DNA of 44,309 bases from an uncultured Verrucomicrobiota bacterium (GTDB taxonomy: Bacteria; Verrucomicrobiota; Verrucomicrobiia; Opitutales; Intestinicryptomonadaceae). This document shows positions 8,134 to 15,986 of the stretch, in pieces. The DNA lies in the NCBI GenBank assembly GCA_949293415.1, contig CASFDK010000002.1:1-44309 (forward strand), given 5' to 3'. A program made the translations under genes and the position numbers. A model generated the notes under the pieces. It was not told the DNA's origin and ran no database searches. It saw nothing but the letters and a program-made list of their open reading frames with translations. Every line of letters starts with the position of its first letter. Within the stretch, counting starts at the first letter, position 1.

Positions 8134-9921
8134 TTAATAACTGCCGATTCGAACGGAATTTTCCTCTTCTTCCCAATCCACGAACTGCGGCTGCATATTC
8201 AACAAATAGCGGTCGGGGTCGATAAAGTCCTTCAGCGCACAGTTCCGCGACGAGTTCACCGAGAAGTTTTTGTAGGCGACGACCGACTGCTCGCACTCCT
8301 CCGAAAGAAGGAACGACGGACTGTTTTCGACGGAAACGGGCGAATCCGAATCGTAGTCGAACCTGTCGTTGATTAGCGCGATGGAACTTTCAATGGCAAG
8401 CTTTCCGCCGTTGGGCGCGCCCGTCTTGGCGGGCGTGAACAAATACGACTCGCCGACAACCTCTCCGTTTTCCTCCTGAACCTCGCGCATCAGGTCGATG
8501 TAGCTCGTTCCGCCGTCGTCCATCGACGGAGCAATCTGAGCTCCCATTCTCGGGTCGATATACCGCGCGTAAATAAAAATCTTGTCGGGCGAAACGCCGA
8601 GAATCTTCGGCAATATCTTCCGCTCGACATTCCTTATCTCGCGTTTCACCCGCAGAAATCCCGCCCCCGGATGCGCCGACTGCGCGGGACCCGCAAGCCA
8701 ACACGGACACTTTTCGTCCTTTTCGGGCGGGCGAGCCCATTCGCCGAACAACTTGTACTGCGGATACTCGTAAAGACACACTATCCAACCGTTCTCGAAA
8801 ACGGCATACCATTTGATGACCCACGGCTTGCCGCCTCCCGGGTCGGCGGAACAATAGAGCGTATAGCGTTGAAGCTCGGCGGTCTTCCTTATCCACGCAA
8901 GCGACACGACGTGAACACTCTTCGAAAACTTCGGAAACGCCGAAACCGCCGTAAAATCGCAGTAGCCGTACGCGCGGATTAAGACCTTTTCCCTCGGCGC
9001 ATCCACCAACTTCTTCCTGAACGCGTCTATGTCCACAAACTTGTTGCGCTCCGTGTGCAGAAAGTAGATTGCCGCCGATTTTTTCTCGTTGACCATCACA
9101 ACGGGAACCTCTCCCTTCGGACAGTCCTTCGCAAGCACCATATCGGCTACGTTTTCGTCGAAAAAATCGGGATTGACCTTCGCGGTCCGCACGATTTTGC
9201 AGGTGTCCATTATCTCCTTTATTGGACGCGTCATACCGTTTACGAGCGTAACGGTTATCAGTATGCGCCCGTTTATCCCCGCGACGCGGTAATTCATAAG
9301 TTCGAGCCAGTTGCCCTTTAAGTATTCGTCGAGCCAAACAAAGTCGTACTCCTGACCTTCAATCAAATTGGGCTCCTGCTCGTAGAACCAGAACTGGCAT
9401 TGCGAGCCGTTCGGCATAATGAACATATTGTTTATGAAACCCTTGCCCTTGCGATATACAATATCGCCGCCCGTCGCCCGCCCACTGTCGCGTATCTCTG
9501 GCGGCAGATGTCTGTAAACATAGGGCTGTTGCAACAGCCACGACGACCTCTCCGAGGCGAACATACACGCAACGCAAATGTCCTTGCGCGAAAACCTGCC
9601 GTCGTCGAAGAAACGCCCGTCCGTCAAAACGCGGGCTACCGTGTCGCCCGCAAACTCCGACTTGCCGCTTCGGTTTCCTCCGAGCACGGCAACCGTCGAA
9701 TACTTCGAAAATAGCTGCCAAATTTCGTCCCAAGTGTCGGGCTTGTAGCCGTGGCGCAACGGGTCGTTTTCCGCCGCCAAAATCCTGCGGTTGCGCGCGG
9801 CAATCATTTTATTCCACCCCGCAACGCCGTATTCGGCGACAAACTCGTCGAACTTTTCGAAAGGCGCGCGCCAAATCGGATGTTCTGGCTCCAACGGTGC
9901 AAGCAAACGTTCCCCGCCCAT
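8134..9921 (-). CDS. terL: Phage terminase large subunit (packaging ATPase/nuclease)
   Basis: The protein is 595 residues long. The ATPase domain shows Walker A GGNRSGKS at residues 81-88 and Walker B with catalytic glutamate, YDFVWLDE, at 192-199. The motor/coupling region LITVTLVNGM follows at about 221-230. The C-terminal RNase-H-like nuclease begins at YCSADPGGG with the metal-binding Asp360. A second acidic cluster around YIDPRMGA is a likely further metal ligand. The enzyme translocates DNA into the procapsid through the portal and cuts concatemers. Its start directly abuts the stop of the putative small terminase, and the length is normal for the family. Confidence 0.93.
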   Translation of the reverse strand: MGGERLLAPLEPEHPIWRAPFEKFDEFVAEYGVAGWNKMIAARNRRILAAENDPLRHGYKPDTWDEIWQLFSKYSTVAVLGGNRSGKSEFAGDTVARVLTDGRFFDDGRFSRKDICVACMFASERSSWLLQQPYVYRHLPPEIRDSGRATGGDIVYRKGKGFINNMFIMPNGSQCQFWFYEQEPNLIEGQEYDFVWLDEYLKGNWLELMNYRVAGINGRILITVTLVNGMTRPIKEIMDTCKIVRTAKVNPDFFDENVADMVLAKDCPKGEVPVVMVNEKKSAAIYFLHTERNKFVDIDAFRKKLVDAPREKVLIRAYGYCDFTAVSAFPKFSKSVHVVSLAWIRKTAELQRYTLYCSADPGGGKPWVIKWYAVFENGWIVCLYEYPQYKLFGEWARPPEKDEKCPCWLAGPAQSAHPGAGFLRVKREIRNVERKILPKILGVSPDKIFIYARYIDPRMGAQIAPSMDDGGTSYIDLMREVQEENGEVVGESYLFTPAKTGAPNGGKLAIESSIALINDRFDYDSDSPVSVENSPSFLLSEECEQSVVAYKNFSVNSSRNCALKDFIDPDRYLLNMQPQFVDWEEEENSVRIGSY

Positions 9922-10494
9922 CTACTTGTCCTCCGTAAATTCCGCGTCCTTTGCGTTCTCCGCCGACTTCCTGTTCAGATACCGCCGCGCATACTCGTCG
10001 GCATCCACATATTCCTCCTCGTCTATCTTTATGCGCCCCGTTACGCCGCCCGAAAAGAGGTTCGCCTTGTCAGCCAATACCGACGACGAAAGCGCAAGTT
10101 GGTAGATGTTGGCGGTCGTCGGCTCGGAAACGTCCAAATTCTTCACGGCTTCCAATATCTTGCCCTGCATAAGCTCCGAATTTACGAACATCTTCTTCGA
10201 AAGCTTTTCCTTTTCGACGGCGATGTCTGTCGCGCATATTTCGGAAACGGCGACGACCGTGTAAAACGAAAGCGAACACTTCTTCGCGATTTCCGAATGC
10301 GGCATCCCGACGGAAAGCAACGCCTTCACCGCCTCGAACAACTCGGGCTTCTTCTTGCGCAAACGCGCCGCAGTGTACCTGCCGCGCGCCTCGTCCGATT
10401 CCAACGCCTCCGCCACGTCGGCGGGCACGAACGCGCCCTCGACGATTTCGCTTAGCGGAAACAGTTCATCCTGCTTTGGTTTTTCTTCTCCCAT
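9922..10494 (-). CDS. Putative terminase small subunit
   Basis: The 190-residue acidic protein starts MGEEKPKQDELFPL and ends immediately before the large terminase. A helix-turn-helix-like segment at about 63-86 (VGMPHSEIAKKCSLSFYTVVAVSE) could recognise packaging-site DNA. It is followed by a long helix (EKEKLSKKMFVNSELMQGKILEAVKNL), as in small terminases that form rings through central oligomerisation helices. The C-terminus is charged and could contact TerL. The assignment rests on the HTH, the size and the classical TerS-TerL adjacency. A plain DNA-binding regulator is the alternative. Confidence 0.65.
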   Translation of the reverse strand: MGEEKPKQDELFPLSEIVEGAFVPADVAEALESDEARGRYTAARLRKKKPELFEAVKALLSVGMPHSEIAKKCSLSFYTVVAVSEICATDIAVEKEKLSKKMFVNSELMQGKILEAVKNLDVSEPTTANIYQLALSSSVLADKANLFSGGVTGRIKIDEEEYVDADEYARRYLNRKSAENAKDAEFTEDK

Positions 10495-10669
10495 TTCTCA
10501 AAGACTTTTTGATTTTCTCGATTGCGCGGTTCTGGATGCGCAGTACAACGTCGTCGCGCACGCCGCACGCGCGCGCAATCTGCGAAACGTCCAGACACGT
10601 TCCGTTCGGCACGCGCCGCAACAACTTGTCGAGCGCGGCATCCAAAAACCTGTCATTGTTGCGGCTCAA
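10466..10669 (-). CDS. Small HTH protein resembling sigma-70 region 4 (67 aa)
   Basis: This 67-residue basic protein starts at TTG (10669), with AAGGA just upstream, and overlaps its neighbours on both sides (17 and 29 bases). Residues 25-58 read as a helix-turn-helix like sigma region 4: CLDVSQIARACGVRDDVVLR then QNRAIEKIKKSL, comparable to 'GVS...VRQIE.RAL.KLR'. It could be a late-gene transcription activator placed just before the packaging genes. No ATG lies nearby in this frame. The family and role are inferences from a short pattern. Confidence 0.55.
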   Translation of the reverse strand: MSRNNDRFLDAALDKLLRRVPNGTCLDVSQIARACGVRDDVVLRIQNRAIEKIKKSLRNGRRKTKAG

Positions 10670-10958
10670 TGTCCTTGTCGGGTCTGTAGATGAAATGCGG
10701 AAATTCGCCGACGGGCTCGACCGCCACGAATTTGTTTTTGTAGAAATTCTTCAAGTCGCGGGGCGCGGCGCGGACAAAGCCGCAAAAATCGTACTCGCCG
10801 CCCGCAATCGCGCCGACAAGACGTATCTTCCAGAAACGCCCGTTCGGACACGGCATCAAAACCCGCGCCTGAACCACGCTGTCGCTCATCATCTCCCACG
10901 CCTGCTCGTCGTCCAACTGGACTGCGGCTTGCACAATCTCCTTACGCTTTTTCGCCAT
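10653..10958 (-). CDS. Phage protein of unknown function (101 aa)
   Basis: The protein has 101 residues, starts MAKKRKEIVQAAVQLDDEQ and lies 3 bp after the primase-helicase stop. The first part is helical and charged. The middle is beta-like (RFWKIRLVGAIAGGEYDFCGFV), and the end is rich in aromatic residues (FYKNKFVAVEPVGEFPHFIY). The gene is transcribed with the replication genes and overlaps the sigma-region-4-like gene. No family was recognised. Confidence 0.55.
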   Translation of the reverse strand: MAKKRKEIVQAAVQLDDEQAWEMMSDSVVQARVLMPCPNGRFWKIRLVGAIAGGEYDFCGFVRAAPRDLKNFYKNKFVAVEPVGEFPHFIYRPDKDIEPQQ

Positions 10959-10961
10959 ATT

Positions 10962-13007
10962 CTATACCTCCACGAGACGCTGGGGGACAAAATTGTAAAC
11001 CTCCGAATACGTCCAAGATTCCTTGTTGAAATACAAAAATTTCTGCGGCGTCGAGCCGTCGCCCCAACGCTGGGCGCGCACAATCCACATCGCGTCGGGC
11101 TTGTGCCTTATGGTGTCTATCTCCGCCTCCATATCGGCGCGCTTCTTCGGATTGCGCTCGAGCGACAACTTGTATTCGGCGTCGGCAAGGTCGCGCTCCT
11201 TCTGGTAGTTTCGCTGAACAACCCAAGTGTTGCAGGCAATATTCGTGATGTCGCCCGAACCCTCGACATCCTGCTTGTCGGGCGGAGTCTTCCACTCGCG
11301 TACCTTGTCCTGAGGTTTTTTCGCGTGTGCGACGAGAAAGACGTGGCAGTTGTACTGCTTCGCGAAAACGTCGAGCCTGTCGAGTAGCTCGTTTTGACCG
11401 TTCAAGTCGTCCTTGCGCACGCCGAGCTTCATAAGGGAATCGAGCACGAATATCTTCACGCCGTACCTCTGCGCCGCATAAATCATCACCGAAAGCAGCT
11501 CGTCGAACGAAACGCGCCCGACCGAATCGTACGCGAAGAAATGGTCGTCGAGCCAGTCGAGCCCCGCATAGTATTCGTCCATATCGGGGTTGCCGTGCTC
11601 GTCAATCGGTCTGCGCCTGCCCATACACTGCCGCCACAATACCTGCGCAGTGCGTTCGATGCCGATTTCGAGCGAGGCTATGAAAATGCGTTCGTTATAG
11701 TCGGCGGCAAACCGCACACATACATAGTCGAGCAGGGTAGTCTTGCCGTGCTTCGAATAGCCCGACACCACCGTAACTTCGCCATCGCGGACATTCATAC
11801 CGCCGTCGCCGTCGGGAAGCGTCCACGGAAGCCTCCGCCCCGGTTCCCTGCCATCCGCGGGAAAAAACAAATTCTTAATCTTCGCGTCGTAGTCGCGCAT
11901 ATGGCGCAAGCGCGCGGGGTCGAGCGGACGGGAATTTTCGATGCAACGCTTCAACAGCTCCACATCGTTTCGGAATAAATCGTTCGGGTCTTTCCCGCAT
12001 TCGCCCTCGGGAAACTCCACAAGCTCCGTGCGGTACAGATTGAGCCTGTTCATCAGCGTTTCGGCGGCGAGCTTTCCCGCCTCGTCGCAGTCCATACAGA
12101 TTTTGATTTTCGTAAACTGCGACAGCCATTCCCAGTCGTTCTCAATCCACCTGTTGCCCGAATTTTCGCCGTTGTCGGAATCGGCTTTCGCGCCGAACGG
12201 CACGGATACCGCATTGTAGCCGAGCGACGCAAGCGTCAACGCGTCTATCTCGCCCTCGCAAATTATAAGCTCGTCGGCGTCGCGCGGAACGCACTGCATA
12301 CCGAAAAGATGGTATCGGTCTGCGCAAAATCCCTTGTCAGCCTGAACGTATTTCTTGCCGTAATAGTCTCGCTCGAGCGCAAAATACTTCGTGCCCAGAA
12401 TCATTTTTTTGTCGGGACTGTAGAAGTGGAATGCATAGCCCTTCATCTGCTTGTACTCGCGCGTGCCGTCCGACCTGCGCACCGCAAACGGAAACACGCC
12501 CTCGACAACGTTGTACCGCTTCAAAACGTCGGGCGAAATCATACGCTCGTTTACGAGATAGTCGTATACGTCGCCGTCCTCCATAAGCGGAAATGTCTTC
12601 AGCGACTGCCGCAGCTCCTCGTACGTTCCCGACTTCTTCGGCTCTTCGAGCGGCGAACTTCCCGCCGCCGACCGACGCGAATATTTTGCAATCGCGGGGC
12701 GAGCCGTCGAAACGCCGAGAAACCTCGCCGCCGCAGTCAATCCCTCCTTCACGTCGGAAATCCCGAGCGAAGACATAATCAAGTCGAGAGTCGAACCCGA
12801 CGTGAACGTTTCGTCTCCCTTCGGCGCGTTTTCAAAGAACTGTCCCTTGCGCGCCCCGTCCAGATGTACCACGCAGGAATCCCCCTTGCCGCCGTGCACC
12901 GAACCGCACCTGTAGTAGTGCGTATCGAAAAAGCCCCCCGGAAGGTACGTATTGCATACATCCCTGATTCTGTCGGTAAGGGCGTTCTTGATTTCCCACG
13001 CTTCCAC
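10962..13007 (-). CDS. Bifunctional phage primase-helicase (TOPRIM + DnaB-type ATPase)
   Basis: The protein is 681 residues, laid out like T7 gp4 and Twinkle. The N-terminus has a possible degenerate zinc-binding segment (YYRCGSVHGGKGDSC). A TOPRIM domain follows, with catalytic EGE at 251-253 and the DxD metal pair at 306-308. The RecA-like helicase core has Walker A GYSKHGKTT at 416-424, a Walker B-like FVLDSL and a later 'FLVAHAKKP' motif with the conserved His. It should synthesise primers and unwind DNA ahead of the phage or host polymerase. No DNA polymerase gene is visible in the window. Confidence 0.88.
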   Translation of the reverse strand: MEAWEIKNALTDRIRDVCNTYLPGGFFDTHYYRCGSVHGGKGDSCVVHLDGARKGQFFENAPKGDETFTSGSTLDLIMSSLGISDVKEGLTAAARFLGVSTARPAIAKYSRRSAAGSSPLEEPKKSGTYEELRQSLKTFPLMEDGDVYDYLVNERMISPDVLKRYNVVEGVFPFAVRRSDGTREYKQMKGYAFHFYSPDKKMILGTKYFALERDYYGKKYVQADKGFCADRYHLFGMQCVPRDADELIICEGEIDALTLASLGYNAVSVPFGAKADSDNGENSGNRWIENDWEWLSQFTKIKICMDCDEAGKLAAETLMNRLNLYRTELVEFPEGECGKDPNDLFRNDVELLKRCIENSRPLDPARLRHMRDYDAKIKNLFFPADGREPGRRLPWTLPDGDGGMNVRDGEVTVVSGYSKHGKTTLLDYVCVRFAADYNERIFIASLEIGIERTAQVLWRQCMGRRRPIDEHGNPDMDEYYAGLDWLDDHFFAYDSVGRVSFDELLSVMIYAAQRYGVKIFVLDSLMKLGVRKDDLNGQNELLDRLDVFAKQYNCHVFLVAHAKKPQDKVREWKTPPDKQDVEGSGDITNIACNTWVVQRNYQKERDLADAEYKLSLERNPKKRADMEAEIDTIRHKPDAMWIVRAQRWGDGSTPQKFLYFNKESWTYSEVYNFVPQRLVEV

Positions 13008-13010
13008 GGT

Positions 13011-13469
13011 CTACAAAGCCCTTCCGATGTAGTTCTTTTTTTCGATTCCCAACGCGTCGTCAAGGTCGAAGTCGGCATTCCAGAAGCCGAGCGAACCTTT
13101 GGCGGGAATCGGATTTTTGAACCAATGCGGATTTTCGAGATAGAATCCCCAAAACCCGTAAATGTGCCACGGCGAGCAAAGCTCGCGCTTGCAGTCGACC
13201 AAATCACAGACACCGAGGATATACCCGCAGGGCGCGGACAGAAAACCGCCCGAATGCTCGCGTATGGCGTTTTCGGCGAACGCGTTGTCACAGTCGGCGA
13301 AGTTTCGATACGTCAAAACCGCTTCGTCGAAATCCGCGCGCACGCGCACCGAAGACGAATGCAACGCAAACGTCCCGCGAAACGAAGTGCTCCAACGCCT
13401 GTTCTCGACGTTCTTTATCCCGTCGAGAATAAGCGAAACCCACGGTTGCCTGACACTTAGCACCTTCAT
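13011..13469 (-). CDS. ASCH-domain protein
   Basis: The start MKVLSVRQPWVSLILDG at 13469 gives 152 residues; the upstream in-frame extension is out-of-frame reading of the previous gene and is rejected. The N-terminus matches the ASCH signature 'SIRQPWa.LIL.G.K..ENR.W.t.yRG', here with NVENRRW and SFRGTFALHSSS. The C-terminus carries paired tryptophans (PWHIYGFWGFYLENPHWF). ASCH domains have a PUA-like fold and bind RNA or modified nucleotides; some are amidohydrolases. In phages they often sit in replication modules, as here between SSB and primase-helicase. The substrate is unknown. Confidence 0.8.
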   Translation of the reverse strand: MKVLSVRQPWVSLILDGIKNVENRRWSTSFRGTFALHSSSVRVRADFDEAVLTYRNFADCDNAFAENAIREHSGGFLSAPCGYILGVCDLVDCKRELCSPWHIYGFWGFYLENPHWFKNPIPAKGSLGFWNADFDLDDALGIEKKNYIGRAL

Positions 13470-13705
13470 CAATACATAGTTCCCCTGTTGCGGTTTCTTT
13501 CCGCAATCCGCGCCCGAACGTCGCATTGTACCGTCGGGGGCAGTAAATCCAAATCGAGCAAAAGTTCGCGCTCGATGTCGTCTATGGCGTTGCATATACT
13601 CGTGCGGATGCCCGCCGCCACAATCTGCGAATGGGCGAGCAAAAGCGTCTTCCACGCGGTGTACGCAAATACAACCCTCTGCCTTGCGAAATTGTCGCAG
13701 CTCAT
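13469..13705 (-). CDS. Small phage protein, unknown (78 aa)
   Basis: The 78-residue protein starts MSCDNFARQRVVFAYTAWK. Its stop codon shares one base with the start of the ASCH gene. It is helical throughout, with two hydrophobic-basic helices (FAYTAWKTLLLAHSQIVAAGI and IERELLLDLDLL). A larger in-frame extension upstream lies over the next gene and is rejected. No family was recognised; it belongs to the early replication operon. Confidence 0.5.
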   Translation of the reverse strand: MSCDNFARQRVVFAYTAWKTLLLAHSQIVAAGIRTSICNAIDDIERELLLDLDLLPPTVQCDVRARIAERNRNRGTMY

Positions 13706-13935
13706 TTCCGCCCCTCCCAGTAGGAACGCGTTTTCGATTCCTCTTTCAGGATGAACTCCCTGCACATTCCGACCTGCGCGTAGAGATTGCCGCGCCCGTA
13801 CGCAATGAAGTCGGAAGTTCCGTCCGAGTGGTTCGCCGCCGAAACGAGAACCAACACGGAATCCCCGAACTCCTCGAGCTTGTCGCAAAGCGCGTCGATT
13901 ACCTCGACGGCGTTCCTTTTGTCGGTATCGGTCAT
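13702..13935 (-). CDS. Small phage protein, unknown (77 aa)
   Basis: The 77-residue protein starts MTDTDKRNAVEVIDALCDKL at 13935 and overlaps the next gene by four bases, so translation is probably coupled. It has one N-terminal helix, a short hydrophobic strand (SVLVLVSAANH) and a compact Gly-rich strand-turn (FIAYGRGNLYAQVG). The layout suggests a small folded accessory protein. No family was recognised. Confidence 0.5.
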   Translation of the reverse strand: MTDTDKRNAVEVIDALCDKLEEFGDSVLVLVSAANHSDGTSDFIAYGRGNLYAQVGMCREFILKEESKTRSYWEGRK

Positions 13936-13946
13936 AGCGCGCCCCT

Positions 13947-14372
13947 TTAGAACGGTTCGTCTCCGTCGGTATAGCCGCCTCCGCTTTCGGCGGTATCTTC
14001 GGCGGTGTCCTCGCCGCGCATCTGCTCGGGCGTGCGCCTGTTTTCGTCCGTTGGCGGCGGCGGCTCGCGCGTAGACTTCGCGCCGACGAAACCCCATTGT
14101 CGCACGTCGCAATAGGTGTGCGCCTGCTTTCTGTCGTCCTCGTACTGGCTTAAATCGCCGACAATCTGAATCGCCTGCCCCTTGCGGAAAAACTTCGCAA
14201 TGCTTTCAGCAGCCTGATTGTAGGCTACGCACCAGAGAAACGTAGCCCTGTCGTCCTTTCTGCCCGAATTGCACGCAACCGTGAACTTCGCGCAGGGTAC
14301 GCCGTTTGTTTTCGTCCTTTCGAATACGACATCCTTCGTGAGGTTGCCGACCGCTATTACCGTGGGTTTCAT
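13947..14372 (-). CDS. ssb: Single-stranded DNA-binding protein
   Basis: The 141-residue protein begins MKPTVIAVGNLTKDVVF after a clear AAGGAAAGGA ribosome-binding site. The OB fold is evident: 'VGNLTKD..F..T.NG...AKFTVACN', then FLWCVAYNQAAESIAKFFRKGQAIQIVGDLSQYEDD, in place of the usual 'i.v.aWg.lAE.....kG..v.v.Grl....w.d'. The flexible tail is rich in Pro, Thr and Glu and ends GDEPF, the acidic tip that recruits replication and repair partners in SSB proteins. It protects single-stranded DNA during phage replication beside the primase-helicase. Confidence 0.92.
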   Translation of the reverse strand: MKPTVIAVGNLTKDVVFERTKTNGVPCAKFTVACNSGRKDDRATFLWCVAYNQAAESIAKFFRKGQAIQIVGDLSQYEDDRKQAHTYCDVRQWGFVGAKSTREPPPPTDENRRTPEQMRGEDTAEDTAESGGGYTDGDEPF

Positions 14373-14384
14373 ACTATCCTTTCC

Positions 14385-14699
14385 TTACCATTCGATTAAA
14401 AAACATTCCTCGCGGGCTATCGCGTTTTCCATATAAACCGAAGCCTCGTCGGAGTATCCCAATTTTTGGGTGATTTCGCGCCGACGCTTTTCGTCGACGA
14501 GCTTTCCTTCGTACTTCCATTCCCTCTCGTTCTTTGCGAGAAACAGACCGATTTTCAGGCAAACGCCCCAACGAACCTCTCCGTCGGCGCAGACAATGCG
14601 CAATTTTTCCTCTATGACGGGCGGCTGCCCGTAGTACAAAATCGCCGACGGGTTGCGCTTGTCCCACTCGGCGGACGGAAAATTGGAGTCGATTCTCAT
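14385..14699 (-). CDS. Phage protein of unknown function (104 aa)
   Basis: The 104-residue protein starts MRIDSNFPSAEWDKRNPS at 14699 and overlaps the previous gene by four bases (ATGA). The middle forms likely strands (EKLRIVCADGEVRWGVCLKI) and the C-terminal half is a charged helix (KLVDEKRRREITQKLGY). Longer in-frame versions upstream are shadows of the neighbouring gene. It belongs to the early operon before ssb. No family was recognised. Confidence 0.5.
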   Translation of the reverse strand: MRIDSNFPSAEWDKRNPSAILYYGQPPVIEEKLRIVCADGEVRWGVCLKIGLFLAKNEREWKYEGKLVDEKRRREITQKLGYSDEASVYMENAIAREECFLIEW

Positions 14700-15001
14700 T
14701 TCGCGCCTCCGTTTTCGGCTTTGACCTTTGCGAGCGCGTAGGAGACCGCGAGCGACGGCGTGCGGAAAATCCGCTCGAAATCCCGCTCGTAGTCCTCGTA
14801 AATGCCCTTTACGTGGTAGCGGACTACCCCTTCGTCGGTTATGGCTATGTCGAGCACCATAACGGGCAGAACGCGCCAACGCGCCTTTCCCGCTATGACG
14901 TGTTGTAAGTCCACCACATATACCGTGTCTTGCAGGTTTCTTGGCGGACGCTTCATAACGTAGCGTTCGCGCTTTGTGCGTGTTTTGGTTATCGTAATCA
15001 T
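14696..15001 (-). CDS. Phage protein of unknown function (101 aa)
   Basis: The 101-residue protein starts MITITKTRTKRERYVMKRP, a strongly basic N-terminus that could bind nucleic acid. The centre is beta-rich (DTVYVVDLQHVIAG, VLPVMVLDIAIT, GVVRYHVKGIYEDY) and the end is a helix. It is coupled by a four-base overlap to the next gene. It lies between the replication protein and SSB, but no specific family was recognised. Confidence 0.5.
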   Translation of the reverse strand: MITITKTRTKRERYVMKRPPRNLQDTVYVVDLQHVIAGKARWRVLPVMVLDIAITDEGVVRYHVKGIYEDYERDFERIFRTPSLAVSYALAKVKAENGGAK

Positions 15002-15037
15002 CGTGTTTCCTTTGTTTTTCGGGTTTGACCTGCCGCC

Positions 15038-15502
15038 CTACCAACGGGCGGAAAATTCGAGATTTTCGGCGGGGGTTGTAATTTTTTGCCTACGGCAATC
15101 CGCAACATTTCTTTCACGGAATCTTCCCTCCGCTACGGAAGCTCCGTACGAAGCCGAACGGCTAATCCAAGCCGAACAGAAACGCATCCAGTTCTTTTTC
15201 TGAGCCTTTCTCGGATTGGAGATAATCCACACCCTCATCTTGGTCATTTCGGCTTCGATATCGACCGACGGATACGCTTTTTCCCACAGCTTAATTGTTG
15301 CGGCTTCAACCTCTGGCGACTGCCAGACGAAAGAGTTCGTGTTTTTGTCGTAAGTTATTGGTAATTGCTTCACGTCTGAACTTTCTTTTATATATTTTCT
15401 TTTGTTTCTTCTTTCTGGGGGATAGAGAGGAGTATAAGAGGGGGGTACGGGGGGGGAAAGAGAGGAGAGAAAGGGGGTGTCTTTCTTGAGCAAAGTACGC
15501 AT
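15038..15502 (-). CDS. Phage replication protein, O-like C-terminal module
   Basis: The gene encodes 154 residues from an ATG 12 bp after the upstream HTH gene. Residues about 73-115 match a motif common at the C-terminus of phage replication initiators: W...YP.VDIEAE..K...WI.SNPRKA...NW.RF...WI.R. The first 40 residues are a low-complexity Pro/Ser/basic linker encoded by an unusual purine/pyrimidine tract. Lambda-O-type proteins have an N-terminal origin-binding HTH, which is missing here; the separate HTH gene just upstream may supply it. The protein likely recruits the primase-helicase to the origin. Confidence 0.6.
   Translation of the reverse strand: MRTLLKKDTPFLSSLSPPVPPSYTPLYPPERRNKRKYIKESSDVKQLPITYDKNTNSFVWQSPEVEAATIKLWEKAYPSVDIEAEMTKMRVWIISNPRKAQKKNWMRFCSAWISRSASYGASVAEGRFRERNVADCRRQKITTPAENLEFSARW
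15381..15477. other. Candidate phage replication origin tract inside the O-like gene
   Basis: Within the linker-coding part of the replication gene lies a pyrimidine-rich AT segment (15381-15415, including tttatatattttctttt). It is followed by an almost pure purine run (15449-15477, with a run of eight G). In lambda the origin is inside gene O beside an AT-rich stretch, so this location fits. No clean iterons were seen, so the call is speculative. Confidence 0.3.
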
Positions 15503-15514
15503 CCGAAAATTGCC

Positions 15515-15799
15515 TCATTTTCGCTCCTGAAAATCGCATATCCCGTTGCGTGCGGCGGAGACCTCCGAAGGCGAAAATCGGCGCGTAGCCCCTTCGAGAA
15601 ATTCGCGGAAGGCTGAGTCGGGCACCCGACGTTCTCCCTTGCCCCCCGGAAGCACCACAACGGCACTGAAGACGCCCTTGTCGCACCAAGCGTTGACAAT
15701 GGTCGTCGAAACGCCGAGAGCGCGGCTGATTTCGGAAAGGCTCCAATGCACCTCGCAGGGCGCAACTGGATTGACCAAGACATTACTTTGCCCCGCCAT
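15515..15799 (-). CDS. Excisionase/MerR-like HTH protein
   Basis: The start is set by an excellent AAGGAGG ribosome-binding site six bases before the ATG at 15799, giving 94 residues. Residues 19-40 form the helix-turn-helix: SLSEISRALGVSTTIVNAWCDK, followed by a wing (VVVLPGGKGERRVPDSAFREFL). This layout is typical of HTH_17/excisionase and MerR N-terminal domains, with the 'R.. .aF.eFL' end. It could be an excisionase/early regulator or the detached DNA-binding half of the replication initiator encoded next. Longer in-frame N-terminal extensions overlap the preceding gene and lack a ribosome-binding site. Confidence 0.7.
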   Translation of the reverse strand: MAGQSNVLVNPVAPCEVHWSLSEISRALGVSTTIVNAWCDKGVFSAVVVLPGGKGERRVPDSAFREFLEGATRRFSPSEVSAARNGICDFQERK

Positions 15800-15977
15800 C
15801 GCAAACCTCCTTCCGAGCCCCGTCCGTCTTCTCCTGCGGAAGCCGAACAGCACAAATAGCCCGCCGAATCTCCGCACAGGTGTACGCACCTTCAATATCT
15901 CCTTGTTTTCGAAGCATTTTCTCGTGTCGATGCGTCAAAGAAACGTACCTTTTTTTTAATTTGTCGTCGATTTTCAT
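15783..15977 (-). CDS. First gene of the leftward phage operon, unknown (64 aa)
   Basis: The 64-residue basic protein starts MKIDDKLKKRYVSLTHRHEK and has a high Lys/Arg/His content in its first half. It is the promoter-proximal gene of the leftward transcript and overlaps the HTH gene by 17 bases. Small basic proteins in this position in lysogenic phages may be Cro-like or antitermination factors, but no helix-turn-helix is obvious here. TATAAA lies just before the start, so the mRNA leader may be very short. Confidence 0.55.
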   Translation of the reverse strand: MKIDDKLKKRYVSLTHRHEKMLRKQGDIEGAYTCAEIRRAICAVRLPQEKTDGARKEVCDGGAK

Positions 15978-15986
15978 ATTTATAAA

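Noticed and set aside
12309..13460. 383-codon plus-strand frame opposite the primase-helicase
   Set aside because: The minus strand encodes TOPRIM and Walker motifs; the plus product is composition-biased and crosses two opposite genes.
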